Part shown: in pieces, positions 44,818 to 55,100 of the stretch | Layout: every line of letters starts with the position of its first letter | Position numbering within the stretch: position 1 is the first letter of the stretch | Source of the DNA: Tremella fuciformis | Lineage: Eukaryota; Basidiomycota; Tremellomycetes; Tremellales; Tremellaceae | Length of the DNA stretch: 64,000 nucleotides | Assembly: GCA_032768795.1 (NCBI GenBank) | Contig: CP136490.1 | Location: 7,874,001 to 7,938,000 of the forward strand | Reading direction: 5' to 3' | Notes under the pieces: model-generated | Database searches by the model: none | Seen by the model: only the letters and a program-made list of their open reading frames with translations | What the model was told of the DNA's origin: nothing | Position numbers and translations under genes: made by a program

Positions 44818-46083
44818 GAAGGAGGTTGCGGGTCTGGCAGTACGTTCAATTTGTGGCACTAACCTCGTGCCTGTTTGCAAGAGTGTTTCTCAGTAGGCGG
44901 TGGCAGCTAATGCCAAACACGATTTTCTTCTTGTATTCATATCTGAGGTAGCACTGGATCTTCTTCACATTCTGCACAGACGAACCCTGAATTCAGAGAA
45001 AAGAAGGGCAATTTCAAATGCTACCCTTTAAAAGACAGGTAGGCCGGTGGAGTTTACGCACGGAATGTTTCAACGACTTAAGCAATGGGCGGCGAAGCGG
45101 TTCTGAACAGGCTTCTCACAGTACAATGCCCCACCCTGAGAAGCATCGCAGAATTGATGTAGGACCAGCTCGACGTGAAGATCGCGCGCCCAGGACGAAA
45201 AGCCCGGCCGCAGCTAGAATGCATCGCATGCACTTGATGTTCTCTATGGTTGTAGGTATGACAACAATGGGTCTTGATCAATCGTCCAAGGCCATATCAG
45301 GGGTGCGTACATCACTCATGCCCCCATCGGCGCGCAACAAACAAGCTAGCAGGGGTCGGATGCGCCATCTCTGGATTACGGAGCTCGAAATGATGCATGG
45401 ATTGTGAACATTCAAACGTGTATCAGAAAGATAGCCGACTTCGACCAAATACTACCAGACGGTCCCGAGACTTCTGCGGCGTATCTTTGATCCTGATGCA
45501 GTCTTTGGGTAGCTCAGGAAAAGTGTCTCAAGATGATGGCAGAATGATCAGACTCTGAGAGCACGGCGAATATCCAAAATGGAGCCAGCGTAAATGTGTG
45601 TCGAGGCTTTAGGTGGAAAACCAAGTGGCTCTAGGTTCACCGCTCCAAGCAGTACACAAAAGAACACCTATCTGGAGAGTATACCCGGGAGAGAACGAGC
45701 CAAAGCGTCTCCCGTAGAGGGACCACAGACTCTTAGTGAAGGCCGCGGGGGAACACCACGAGAGCGGCGGCTCTCTGCCATTGCCATCCCGCTCAGACGT
45801 GGGATTCCCAGTCAGAATACGAATACCTCCCTGCGAGATCTTGTCGAGCTGAACCGAAAGGATAGCACGCGCTGCTTGCCAAAGAAGACTTGAAGTGACA
45901 TGACCGTCAAAGCTCTACCACTTTCATGCACGATACTTCATCGGGGAAGCAAATCCACCTCCCAGGTACACGGATCCTGTCTACGAGTAGCAGTTGTGCT
46001 AGAGCTAGGACCATCCGCGATTGACTTCAGAGGCACAACTAAGTGGTACAGTACAGTACAGTACCCCAGATAAACCGATCTGT
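44818..46083. other. Intergenic in accessory island
   Basis: About 1.3 kb. Open frames around 45018-45407 and 45594-45893 on plus are Arg/Ser-rich and unsupported. A GTACA pentamer repeat occurs at about 46045-46065. No gene or RNA recognised. Confidence 0.35.
46045..46065. repeat. Short GTACA/AGTAC tandem repeat
   Basis: Four overlapping GTAC units (GGTACAGTACAGTACAGTAC). Minor microsatellite, possibly of no function. Confidence 0.6.
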
Positions 46084-46395
46084 CTATTCATAGTGCGCCA
46101 AAGATAGGTCTACACTCCACGACAGCATGAGTTCTGCGGTACTGGACGAGTCGGTCAGCTCCTCATATACGGAGCTCACGTCGGAATACATAGAGAGATT
46201 GCAGACAACAGTCTTCTGGATGCGAGCCGTCGCCAATTTGCGCAGCTGCGCATTGAAACTTGCGCTCGCTGACTCAAGGCAATTCTGAACCCGGGTAGCC
46301 ATTCGGGGAGTGCAGCTCCGCCGACCTCTATGATAGCTGCATGATCCCTGACAGACAGCGTCATTGATGCAGGAGCAAGTGTCGTCCTTTGACAT
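46084..46395 (-). pseudogene. Possible truncated family 2 copy
   Basis: Open frame of 103 codons starting MSKDDTCSCIND. Its second half, KTVVCNLSMYSDVSSV...SSTAELMLSW, resembles RYMICNLSRGSATVIV...EWIEAELCV of the neighbouring member upstream at 46642-47440, and then stops where that gene would continue into its last exon. It may be a 3'-truncated duplicate. The match is short and by eye, so this is tentative. Confidence 0.3.
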
Positions 46396-46641
46396 TCACG
46401 CAGAAGCAGTGAACGCAAGTGAAACTGAGATGAATAGGATTAAAGTCGAATATCCAATGCAGCATCATGCACGGGCACAGAGAGAACACGAGAGACGATA
46501 CATAGAATAGTCATAGAATAGTCAAAAGCAATAAGAAATGGACAGGAGCGACACTCCTGCTATGCAAGCATCATCTGCGAAATCGCAAGGGATGTATCAG
46601 AGCTAAAGGCAGACGTTCGAGAGGCCCTGCTGCCTTCGCGT

Positions 46642-47440
46642 TCAATAGGGATCTGGATGGTATTGATGAAACCCGGAATCACGGGATACTAAAGAGGCCC
46701 TGAGCTCAGTCCACGCAGGTGGAACTTCTCCATCAATGCCAGGACTTGAAGACCTTCCGGAGGGCGTTCTCGCCTCGGAGCGGTAGGAAAAGATCACTTC
46801 AGCGTGGAACATAGGCACCCTGGAAGGTGAGCTCAGGTCGCCCGGAATGTTCTCACATGCAAGACAGACTGACTGGTCGTCTCTCCTCAGCCTAATCTTC
46901 ATTCGCTTTGTCATACCAGCATCGAGCATGAGGTCCGTTTCGTCCGCCGCGACCAGAATGCTATGAATCTTAGAGTACGTCTGCAAATTTCAGTCCATGA
47001 CGCACGAACTGCACGCGTGGATTGCTCACACAAAGTTCTGCTTCAATCCACTCTCCGTTCCGGGAAGGCGTGTTTGCCATCTTCTTGCCCATATCAGAGT
47101 CCGGAACAATGACCGTTGCGGACCCGCGACTGAGATTACAGATCATGTAGCGACCAGTACGTTGGGCATCAACAGATTGACCAATGCCAAGTTCTCCCGC
47201 AAATTTCAAACTTAACAGTTGGTTCGCTTGTGTCAGATATCTGTCAAGCCTGTCCAGAGAGTGCTCGTCTCTATTGTCTATCTTGACTTTTATGCCATCC
47301 AGGGACCCCTCGCTGTTCGAGTAAGCAAAGAGGGCGAAAGTCGGTGTTTCTATCGTGCTGTCTGAAACCTCTGCCTCGTCGTCATGCGAAGTCTCTGGCT
47401 TGTTGCCATCGGATGCCCCAACAAGTGAAAGCTCTGCCAT
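46642..47440 (-). CDS. Orphan protein, family 2 member
   Basis: Exons 47440-47030 (137 codons) and 46968-46642, with a phase-0 intron 46969-47029. A further in-frame 54-nt intron is likely within the second exon (GTCAGT after RRDD, about 46825-46885), which would be phase 2 as in the relatives. Start MAELSLVGASDGNKPE; the domain reads TFALFAYSNSEGSLDGIKVK, LDRYLTQANQLLSLKF, RYMICNLSRGSATVIV, EWIEAELC|IHSILVAADETDLML, MKIRLRRDD, FHAEVIFSYRSEA. The end is SGFHQYHPDPY. A TATA element lies 80 nt upstream of the ATG, which favours this start over an open frame running further upstream that lacks an ATG. Function unknown. Confidence 0.6.
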
Positions 47441-47519
47441 GACTGCGTTCAGAGGTGGCGTAATCTTCGATCAAGTCCTCCAAAACCTTTTGGGAAACGG
47501 CAGGATCAGAGCCAGGCGC

Positions 47520-47530
47520 TATATATAATA
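47520..47530 (-). promoter_or_regulatory. TATA element of family 2 gene
   Basis: The minus strand reads TATTATATATAG about 80 nt upstream of the ATG at 47440. It supports that start choice. Confidence 0.4.
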
Positions 47531-48276
47531 CGAGCGCTTCGCCGGCTCCTTTCAGCTCAAACAAGGCTCAAGGGAGGCGCGCGTATTTGACATCGCTCCA
47601 CACAGTTGTAGTGTAGAAGGCCCAAGCTTCTAGTGCCTCACCCTAAGGAGCACTCAGCCGCCTCGGTCAGGATAAAAATGTGAACAAGGCGCCAAGGTTT
47701 GAGGCGTGAAGCGTGGTCAATTCATGTGACCGGCATCCAAAAGCTGGGACTGCGACTCCCTACACAAAGGTAAGAGCGATGCACTAGCCGCTCTGCTGTG
47801 CAGTATCCGACTCCAAGGCTCGAAGCTCATTCGTATGTAATGGCTATGCGGCGCGTCAGTCCTCCACGGAGAGGCTTATTACACGCCCTCGAATCGCAAT
47901 CGAAACTGCTCCAAGGACATGACCATTTTTGGCGCATAGGTGTGACTAAAGCCAGAGCATCAGAGCCTCCGCTCCTACCCCCAAGCCCGGCTACCTTCCG
48001 GGGGTGGCAGGAGCGGGCGCGGGGGCGGTGCTTGCGATATGACAAGTACAGCGACATGAGCACTCTGCGTCTCCACGGGTCTAAAGCCTCGGGCAGGTAC
48101 GCGCTTCAACTACGGCGCAAGGGAAGTGAGGCTTGAACTCACCACACTTGAAAACCGATGTGCATGTAAGGTATTGTACGAGCGTCCAATGAAGCGTGAG
48201 AGCGGTAGAAGCGGCCATTCGGACTGACTGCTGTGACACAGTGCGTCACTAAACTTTCGTGCCCTTGATCTACAGC
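47531..48276. other. Intergenic, no supported gene
   Basis: Contains two tRNA-like fragments that do not fold into a full cloverleaf (see rejected items). No gene. Confidence 0.35.
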
Positions 48277-49026
48277 CTACTCCAGGCCCGTGGTACCCGC
48301 CGCTAGCATCGCCTTGTAGTCCGTCAGGATCTGCTCAGTCTCGTACGCCCCGAAGCGTCTCGCTCCTGCCTTGTAATAGGTAAGGATGGCGTCCACGTTG
48401 TAACACCCTCCGGAAGCCTTGACAATCGTCTCTGGCATTTTGGTCTTCACGATCACCTCGACCGCATGCTTGACATGAGGGACTGTGTCCGGACGAGTCC
48501 CCGTAGACGTCTTGATGAATGCCACGCCAGCCCGCTCGGCGGACTGGGTAGCCTGGACGAGATGTTCGTCATGGAGGTAGAACACTTCAATGATGGCTTT
48601 GACAGTTACTCCGAAAGGACGCGCGACATCGATCACGGCGCGCACGTCGTCCTCTACCAGCTGCAAGTCGCCCGAGAGGAGCGCCGAAATATTGATCACC
48701 ATGTCCAGCTCGTCGACGCCATCCTCGAGCGCCTGTCGGGCCTGAGCTACCTTGGTCGTCGTCGTGTCGTTGCCGTGAGGGAATCCAACGTATGTCTGTA
48801 ATTGGATATCGCTCTTCCCAAGTAAATGGCGAGCCTCGCGAACGCGGAAAGGCTGGGTTGTGAAGCGCCCCGTCTGGAAGCGCTTCGCGATCTCGATGCC
48901 CCGCACAAGGTCCGCGTGGGTGTGGTCTGGATCAATGTGCGAGTGATCGATCATGCTCGCCAGCTCGCCTGTCGTGAGGAGCTGCGGACTGCAATTTCGA
49001 ACAACATCATCGATGGGGGCTACCAT
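48277..49026 (-). CDS. Deoxyribose-phosphate aldolase
   Basis: Class I aldolase cleaving 2-deoxyribose-5-phosphate to glyceraldehyde-3-phosphate and acetaldehyde in deoxynucleoside breakdown. Intronless, 249 residues, normal length. Motifs: LASMIDHSHIDPDHTHADL, YVGFPHGNDTTTTK, ELDMVINISALLSGD (catalytic Asp), the Schiff-base Lys in AFIKTSTGTRPD and the second active-site Lys in ETIVKASGG. In the first third the usual VCV-N/Y-P segment of the bacterial enzymes is replaced by RFTTQPFRVREA. It lies between orphan family 2 genes and has no pathway neighbours. The lack of introns in an intron-rich neighbourhood is worth noting, but fungal DERA genes are often short and intron-poor. Confidence 0.93.
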   Translation of the reverse strand: MVAPIDDVVRNCSPQLLTTGELASMIDHSHIDPDHTHADLVRGIEIAKRFQTGRFTTQPFRVREARHLLGKSDIQLQTYVGFPHGNDTTTTKVAQARQALEDGVDELDMVINISALLSGDLQLVEDDVRAVIDVARPFGVTVKAIIEVFYLHDEHLVQATQSAERAGVAFIKTSTGTRPDTVPHVKHAVEVIVKTKMPETIVKASGGCYNVDAILTYYKAGARRFGAYETEQILTDYKAMLAAGTTGLE

Positions 49027-49565
49027 TCTATGAGCGGTAACAGGGGAGATGGGGGACGATGGGCGCTAAAGCGCTGACGGCGGAACTTATGTGTGCGCAA
49101 GTACTGGTACTGACGCACTCGACAGGAGAAGGCAGATCGGCTGAGCGCATGCGCTCCGTCATCTCACATAGGTCGAGGCCGTTCTACCGATATCCGAAGC
49201 TGCGAGCTCTTACGAGTACCTGTCACTGCTTTTGCCGAGCGAGCCGAGCTTTCAACTTACGAACCCGCATGCGCGGCAGCATCGGTCATACTAACAGCTT
49301 CGACGCGGTACCTTGTTGTCATCTAACTTATCCCATTGCGATATATTCCCACCTTCAATATCTCTCTGCCATCCCACTGGAAGACAAAAGACGAGACTGC
49401 GATAGATTAGAAATGCATATGATGTACACATGAAGGAGTCAAGGTCCCACCAATTGGCGAGAGGATAAAAGCAAAAAATATGAAATGCGAGCCGTGATCT
49501 TGGCGTTCGGATTGAGGACCGGCGCCAAGTGTCGTGGGGCTCGTGAGGCTAGACCGAAGGCAGAG
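49027..49565. other. Intergenic
   Basis: 540 bp with no supported gene; contains the DERA 5' region. Confidence 0.35.
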
Positions 49566-50270
49566 TCATAAGTCCTCGTCCACGGGGAGTTCCACGATAA
49601 GCGGCAATAGGTCTTCCTTCTTGATGTCGTCCTCCTTCACAGGTGAAGGGTCATACTCGATGTCCCAATGGTCACCAGGTCGCGTATCTTCCCAAAACTC
49701 TTGCTCGGGTTCCGACATTGTGAAACGCATTCGAAGAGGGATCGACTCAGTCAAGGAGTATACCTCTTTTAGATCCAACTCCTCCGGGCAGACGAGGGAG
49801 CTCCGAAGACCAACTCTAACTGTCAGCTGCAGCAGGGAATTTGACGGCACTGACCTGGACGAGCGCAATTCAACCTTCCTCCACTCAGACGATACTTGTT
49901 GGGGCTTAGACTTGGACTCTTCTCGCACAAGATCGGCCACATCATGTATAGTGAACTCGGTGTCCAGCTCCTGAACATCACGTTTGTATTCAGTAGACGG
50001 TGGGACCTCCCGCCACATATCCACATTGGCACCGGTGAAATACAGTACTTTAAGCCGATCCGCGCACCAGGGGCTGATCGCTTGCCGACTAAGCAGGTAT
50101 TCTTGGAAGGCGTCTCTGTCCCCGTCATTCGGCCACTGAATAGACTCTGGAACGAGCGGGATCGTCCACAGGGTGGCACGATCCCCACCGTTCGTGTTGC
50201 ACAGAAGCGCCGTCCAGTTTGGTTCGATCGAAGATGTTTGCCGTGCGGACGGATCTGTCCCTGCAGACAT
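49566..50270 (-). CDS. Orphan protein, family 2 member
   Basis: Open frame from ATG at 50270 (MSAGTDPSARQTSSIEPNW). A 39-nt in-frame intron is likely at 49816-49854 (GTCAGT...CTGACAGTTAG), giving about 221 residues. Family features: ATLWTIPLVPESIQW, AFQEYLLSRQAIS, TIHDVADLV, SSEWRKVELRSS, then SLVCPEELDLKEVYSL, IPLRMRF and DHWDIEYDPSPVKED. It aligns best with the 44.0-44.8 kb member (LW-x-(V/I)P, EYL-x-S-x-QA, LVC-x-x-E-x-x-LKE-x-(F/Y)SL, (I/V)-x-(F/Y)DP). The phase-2 intron present in four relatives is absent here. The acidic end reads LLPLIVELPVDEDL. Function unknown. Confidence 0.65.
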   Translation of the reverse strand: MSAGTDPSARQTSSIEPNWTALLCNTNGGDRATLWTIPLVPESIQWPNDGDRDAFQEYLLSRQAISPWCADRLKVLYFTGANVDMWREVPPSTEYKRDVQELDTEFTIHDVADLVREESKSKPQQVSSEWRKVELRSSRSVPSNSLLQLTVRVGLRSSLVCPEELDLKEVYSLTESIPLRMRFTMSEPEQEFWEDTRPGDHWDIEYDPSPVKEDDIKKEDLLPLIVELPVDEDL

Positions 50271-50852
50271 TATGTTGTGTATATGTTGATTGATAGATGC
50301 GATTGCTAGATATCTGAAGTGACAGGTAGCTCTCGGGGAATGCACGAGAAAGGGTCTGGGAAAAAGAGGAGAGGGGAGGGGCGTTGGAAGAGCATCGTAT
50401 TTGTGCTACGCCTCCTATCGAACGCTCCCTTCTTTGTGCACAGCATCTCTGCGACCTCACCTCGAACAAGAGAAGGCTATTGGTATTAGTGAGCTGCCTA
50501 CGGCTTTCCATTCACTGGCGAGGGGCCCAGTGAAGCTGCGATCTTCCAGACCGGCCAGGTCATGCCTTCAAGAGTGCAACAGAAGCAAGGGGTCTTATAT
50601 ATGTACTCTCGCAGAAGGCCCGCATACCTTCGATTTTCTTCCCAGGTTGGCGCAGTGGGTTGCATCAGGGCTGAGCTGTCATGCCTGCGACAGGAGACTA
50701 TGAATCTTCGATGTGAAGTCCAAGCGATGTCCGACAAAGTATCGCCAACCCTGCCAGCCTTTGTACGTGCTTTCACTACGAGTCGTCTTGCATTCGCATA
50801 TCACATCAACATATGCATTTATCACATCGACTGTCGCTGTCACAGGAAGGCC
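50271..50852. other. Intergenic
   Basis: 580 bp. A TATATAAG element on minus near 50595-50603 could belong to the family 2 gene at 50270 if its 5' leader is long. No other feature. Confidence 0.3.
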
Positions 50853-51245
50853 CTAAAGCTTCTCACTGAAGCCCACGAGTGCGTTATACAGCGCCCCCTT
50901 GCCATCCTTCCGCATCCACTCCTTGATCTGGTTCGGGGTCGCCCCAGTCTTCTCTCGTCAGCCACTACCCCGGCTCAGAGCAGAACTCACCTCTTGCGCA
51001 AGCATCTCCCGCTTAGCTGCCTTGAGGCCCGCATCTATGATAGCCACAATGACTTTGCCCTTCACGCTCGTTGGACCACCGGGCGAGCCCGAGCCAGATC
51101 TGGCAGACTTGGCGGACGAGCCCGACTTGGGCGTCGCAGGCTTGCGGGCCTTCTTGCGCGGAGGGGTGTGCGGCTCGTCGTCAGGGACGTATGGCTCGTC
51201 TTTGACATACTCGCTCTCTTCGGAAGAGGAGCGCTTGATGGCCAT
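50853..51245 (-). CDS. Small basic nuclear-type protein, pair member 1
   Basis: Exons 51245-50991 (85 codons) and 50948-50853 (32 codons with stop), intron 42 nt, phase 0; 116 residues. The N-terminal half is disordered with a Lys/Arg cluster (TPPRKKARKPATPKSG), a likely nuclear localisation signal. The C-terminal about 55 residues look folded: KGKVIVAIIDAGLKAAKREM then LAQE|TGATPNQIKEWMRKDG and GALYNALVGFSEKL. This domain, including the intron position, is shared with the divergent neighbour at 51622-52003. The helix-turn-helix-like spacing suggests nucleic-acid or chromatin binding, but no known family was recognised. Confidence 0.7.
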
Positions 51246-51621
51246 GGCGTAGCTCAGAGAAGGGAGGGAAGGTTGGTCGTTGATGGAGGGAGTTGGGTGA
51301 GCGAAGAGCTGATGTTGGTCGTTGGGAAGAAGCGTGGGGACGAGACAAGAAACAGAAGGGGCTATGTAGTAGTGTGAGACCCATGTCGCTGCGCTGTCGT
51401 CAAGATCCCCTATGGGCCGTTGTCAGGTCGTTGCGAGGTTCTCACTGGGAGATGAAGCCCTTCAGACCAACCGTCAAGGGACGTCGCCAGATCGCCAGGC
51501 AAGATCCTATCGCCCTATCCCTTGACGACCCACTCTCGTTGCGTTCCAGAACCTCTCGCAACTACTTTTCATCCACAGGGAGAGCCTGGACGACCAACTC
51601 ATGCCTCTCTCGCCCAACAGA
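51246..51621. promoter_or_regulatory. Shared divergent upstream region of paralogue pair
   Basis: 376 bp between the two start codons of the head-to-head pair. No TATA element stands out. It probably drives both genes. Confidence 0.4.
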
Positions 51622-52003
51622 ATGCCCTCCAATAAACGCGCGGCCTCAGACGACCAGGCCGATGAGCTCGACCTTAAACCCTCTCTCGAGCCATCCACTC
51701 CGCCCTCGAAGAAGAAAAAGGCATCAAAGGCCTCCCCAGCTCACTCGACGACCAACTCTACACCGTCGAGCTCACCAGGAACCAAGGGCTCCAAAGCCAA
51801 GCTTGGTGAGATGATCATCGAGGCGGGCATTGCCCACCTCTCGAGATCTGAAGCTGAAGCCCTCGCGAGTTGAGACGCTCTGAAGTGGATGACCATATCT
51901 CTGACCTCAGACCGGCTTCACTGGAGCCCAGCTCACCCAACTGCTGCGAAAGGATAAGGGGGCGATGAGAAGGGCATTGCTCGGATTTGCGGAGACGTTG
52001 TGA
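51622..52003 (+). CDS. Small basic nuclear-type protein, pair member 2
   Basis: Exons 51622-51864 (81 codons) and 51911-52003 (31 codons with stop); 111 residues. The ATG at 51622 (MPSNKRAASDDQADEL) aligns with the partner's start; an in-frame ATG at 51601 is the alternative. A Lys cluster (PPSKKKKASKAS) is followed by the shared domain KLGEMIIEAGIAHLS, EAL|TGFTGAQLTQLLRKDKGA, RRALLGFAETL. The 46-nt intron must use a GC donor (GCGAGT) with CTGAC branch and CTCAG acceptor: no GT donor gives the right phase, and the partner has an intron at the same position and phase. Without this splice the frame stops at once. Convergent with EDE1 (100 bp). Confidence 0.68.
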
Positions 52004-52102
52004 TCGCGCGGCTGAACGCAATGACACAGAGCAGAATGGTATGCATGGCACATCGCGTTTCGATTAGGGGGCCATCTCTGATCTCAGAAGGGTTTCGAAG
52101 CG

Positions 52103-55100
52103 CTATTGTAACAAAACATTCAGTGCCTTTTGGAAGTCATATCCGTTGGCGTCGAGCGCGCCAATGACCAGCTCTCTTGGGAACCCCATGGCACACAGCT
52201 GACCTGTTAACATAGACAAACGCACGACGAGTCTAAAACTTGCCTTTTTGACGTCTTCTAGATCGTCTGCCTGTGCTCCAGTGCTCTCTTTGCGTTGAGG
52301 CAAAGAAGGCGGATTCAGTGGAGCATTATGGCTACTTGGTGGTGGCCCAGGGGGAGGCGCATAGGACTCTTGCGCTGGTGCAGGGGGCTGCTGGGTAAAC
52401 GGTCTGTCGATGTCAGCAACAGAATCAATGTCAGTGCATACGTGACTCACGCAGGCTCAAAGTCCCCACCAAAAGCGTCGTCGAAACTGAATGCGCTGGC
52501 AGCCGTGTTCGGGTCATTCGGAGGCGGGACTTGCCCGGGCCGAGCGACCTGGCCTTTTGCGAGGTTGCCACTCGAACTTGGACCGAAACCCCACTCGTCG
52601 TATGCTCTGCCCTGAGGTTGCCCTTGAGGCGCGCTTTCTTGATGCGGCGATACCATCTCATAGCTCTTGGCGAGACCGTTGCTGCCGTCGGAACCATCCT
52701 TCGACGACGGTTTGTCAAACTCGTCGTCAAAGTTGGCAAACTCGTCATCAAACGCAGAGTTCTGCGGCAGCGACTTCTCCGTGGTATCTTGAGAGACTTG
52801 GGCCGGGGCTAAGTCCGAGAAGTCAAAGTCGTCGTCATCATCAAACTTGGATGTCTTGGGGCCGGTCGTTTGGGCCGGTATCTCTGCTGGAGCTGCGCCT
52901 GGAGGGAGAGACAGGACCTGTTGCGGTTGTTGAGTCGATGTAGACGGGCCGAAGGAGGAACCGAATGGGTCGAAGTCGTCACCGGCATTCACCATGGGCA
53001 CAGGAGCTGCGGCGGGAGCAGGTACCGACTTCGACGCAGGGGGCGGCGGCGCACTTCGTCGAACCTTGGCCTGCGGCTCGTCACTTGAGCCAGGAGTGGA
53101 TGCAACTGGCGGCGAGAGGACAGGCAGAGCGGGCGCAATACCGATCGACGGGAGCGCCGAAGTCGCTGTGGGCGGAGTGACTTGAGCTTTGGGAATGACA
53201 GGAAGCTCGTCATCTGAGAAATCCTTGGCCTGGGTGGCGTAACCTTTTTTGGGCCCTTCGAGATCCTCAGGCCCCTCATCCTCTTCATCAGAAGACGCAA
53301 GTTCCTCCACCTGCTCCGGCTCGACAGCGTGGGCAGGTGCCACCTCGCTCGATGGCACGTCGGGAGTGATATCCCTTTCATCCTCGTGGACAGGGGGCAC
53401 CTCAACTACAGGTGTGTCGGGGGCAGTCGAGGGTGCACTGGCTTGAGTAGACAAAGTTCTTTCTGTCGCCGGCCGCAGATCGGCAGGAATTGCGGACTTG
53501 GGTATCCCGGATGGAATCCCCTCTGGCATTTGTTGATGAGCTTCCTCGATCACCTCGGGGGGAGGCTCAGAGCTACCTTCGGCCACAGGCTCTTTATCGA
53601 ATTCGGCAAAGGCCGAGTCGAAGTCTGTGGCTGGTTCAGGCGCATGCGTGGATGCACTTCCGCCTTGCGCGAGTTTTGGCGTATCGAAGGAATCACCAAA
53701 TCCAGAATCAAAGTCATCGAAAGTGGATGCCGCGGGAGCCGAAGTGGCCGGCAGACCAAAGGGATCAGTGTCGTGCTCGATCGGCGCGGCAGGGGCAGAT
53801 GGCGATTTCTGAGTAACCGTCGGTGCCCCGAACGGGTCAACAGAAGGAGCTTCCTCTGGTCCCTCTTTGAACGTTGCTTGGGTTTGGGATGGACTCGTGT
53901 CTTCGCCAACTATTGCCCCTTTCGCAGCATCGTACAATGTCTCTGCGCCGGCGACAGCAACACCAGCTACAGCGCCTACTGCAGCGCCAACACCCGCCAG
54001 TGCGGCGGTACCAATAGCCGGACTGCTTTGTGGCTCAGTCGCAGTCGGAGTCGAAGATCCGGACGGCGGGGCTGGTGCGCTACGCGCCTGGGGTTGGGGC
54101 TGCGAGTTGCGCAAACGGTCAAATGGATTGTTAGACCTCTGGGACGTCCCGGTTGGGGCCGGGCTTAGGGGGCTGGGCGAAGCCGGCAAAGGGACGCCAG
54201 CGGCCATTCCTGGAGGAGTAGGCGTATGGGCGATCGCCTCGCGGGAGGTCGCGACCGGCTCGGGCTCTTCCTCTACCGGGTTTTGAGCATCGTCGATATC
54301 CTTACGAAGCGAGTCTCGCGATCCTTCAGCGGTTGAGAGTTGCTTCTTCGCGATTGTCACCATTCCCTTTTGCTGCCTAGCCTCTTTCTTGACCTTCTCC
54401 AAGAGCAGAACAAGCCCTTTCTTCTCTTCCTCGATCTCCTTCATCATCTTTTGGTATCCGCGTACCTCTTCTTTGTCGCGAAGAAGGGCTTGACCCAGTT
54501 CGTCTTTCTCGGACTTCATGGCGGACAGATCGCTCTCAGCGGCAATGACCTCCTTCTCCAGTTGCTTGACTTTTTCGGCTTGCTCGCTGACGCGCGAACG
54601 CAATTCCTCGACGGCCTTAGTCTCGGCTTCGTGTTTGGTGCGAGCCTCGCTGAGTTTTGCCTCAAGCTCCTCAAGCGTCTTGGCCGAGGAAGCAGCGGTC
54701 TTCTCGAGCTCTGCGCGCGTTTTCGATACCTCATCAAGATGACGCGAAGTATTGTCAAGCTGATTTTGCTTGTTGCCGATCTCTGCAGAGTTGTCAGGCA
54801 CAGCCGGAGCTGCCTCTCCAGCCGCATCATCGCCCAGAAGGTCATTTGACGGCATACTGCGACTCTGAGGAGGGAATGGGGCGGCACCGAACCCACCAGG
54901 AGCGGGTGGTGGCGGCAGGTGACTGCCAGTTGGGAACGGCGAGAGCTGCTGACTTGTCGGCTGAGCGGTACCTCGGCGTGACGGAGGTTGAGGCAAAAAT
55001 GCGGATGCTTGGAATGACTGCGCAGGTGCTGGAGGCTGCGCTGCTGAAGGCGCCGACGGCGCGGCGAAGGTCGCTGGCGGAGCAGAAACAGGTGCGGGCT

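Noticed and set aside
47382..47564. Protein-like open frame upstream of the 46.6-47.4 kb family 2 gene
   Set aside because: Starts with TTG, not ATG, overlaps a TATA element, and joins the gene only through a weak GTTTTG donor; treated as non-coding.
47740..47830. tRNA-like fragment on the minus strand (D-arm and anticodon-like spacing)
   Set aside because: The T-loop lacks TTC-A/G, the T-stem pairs over only four bases and no matching acceptor stem exists.
48115..48150. Perfect T-arm-like hairpin GTGAG-TTCAAGC-CTCAC on the minus strand
   Set aside because: No acceptor stem, D-arm or anticodon arm can be built upstream; likely chance or a tRNA relic.
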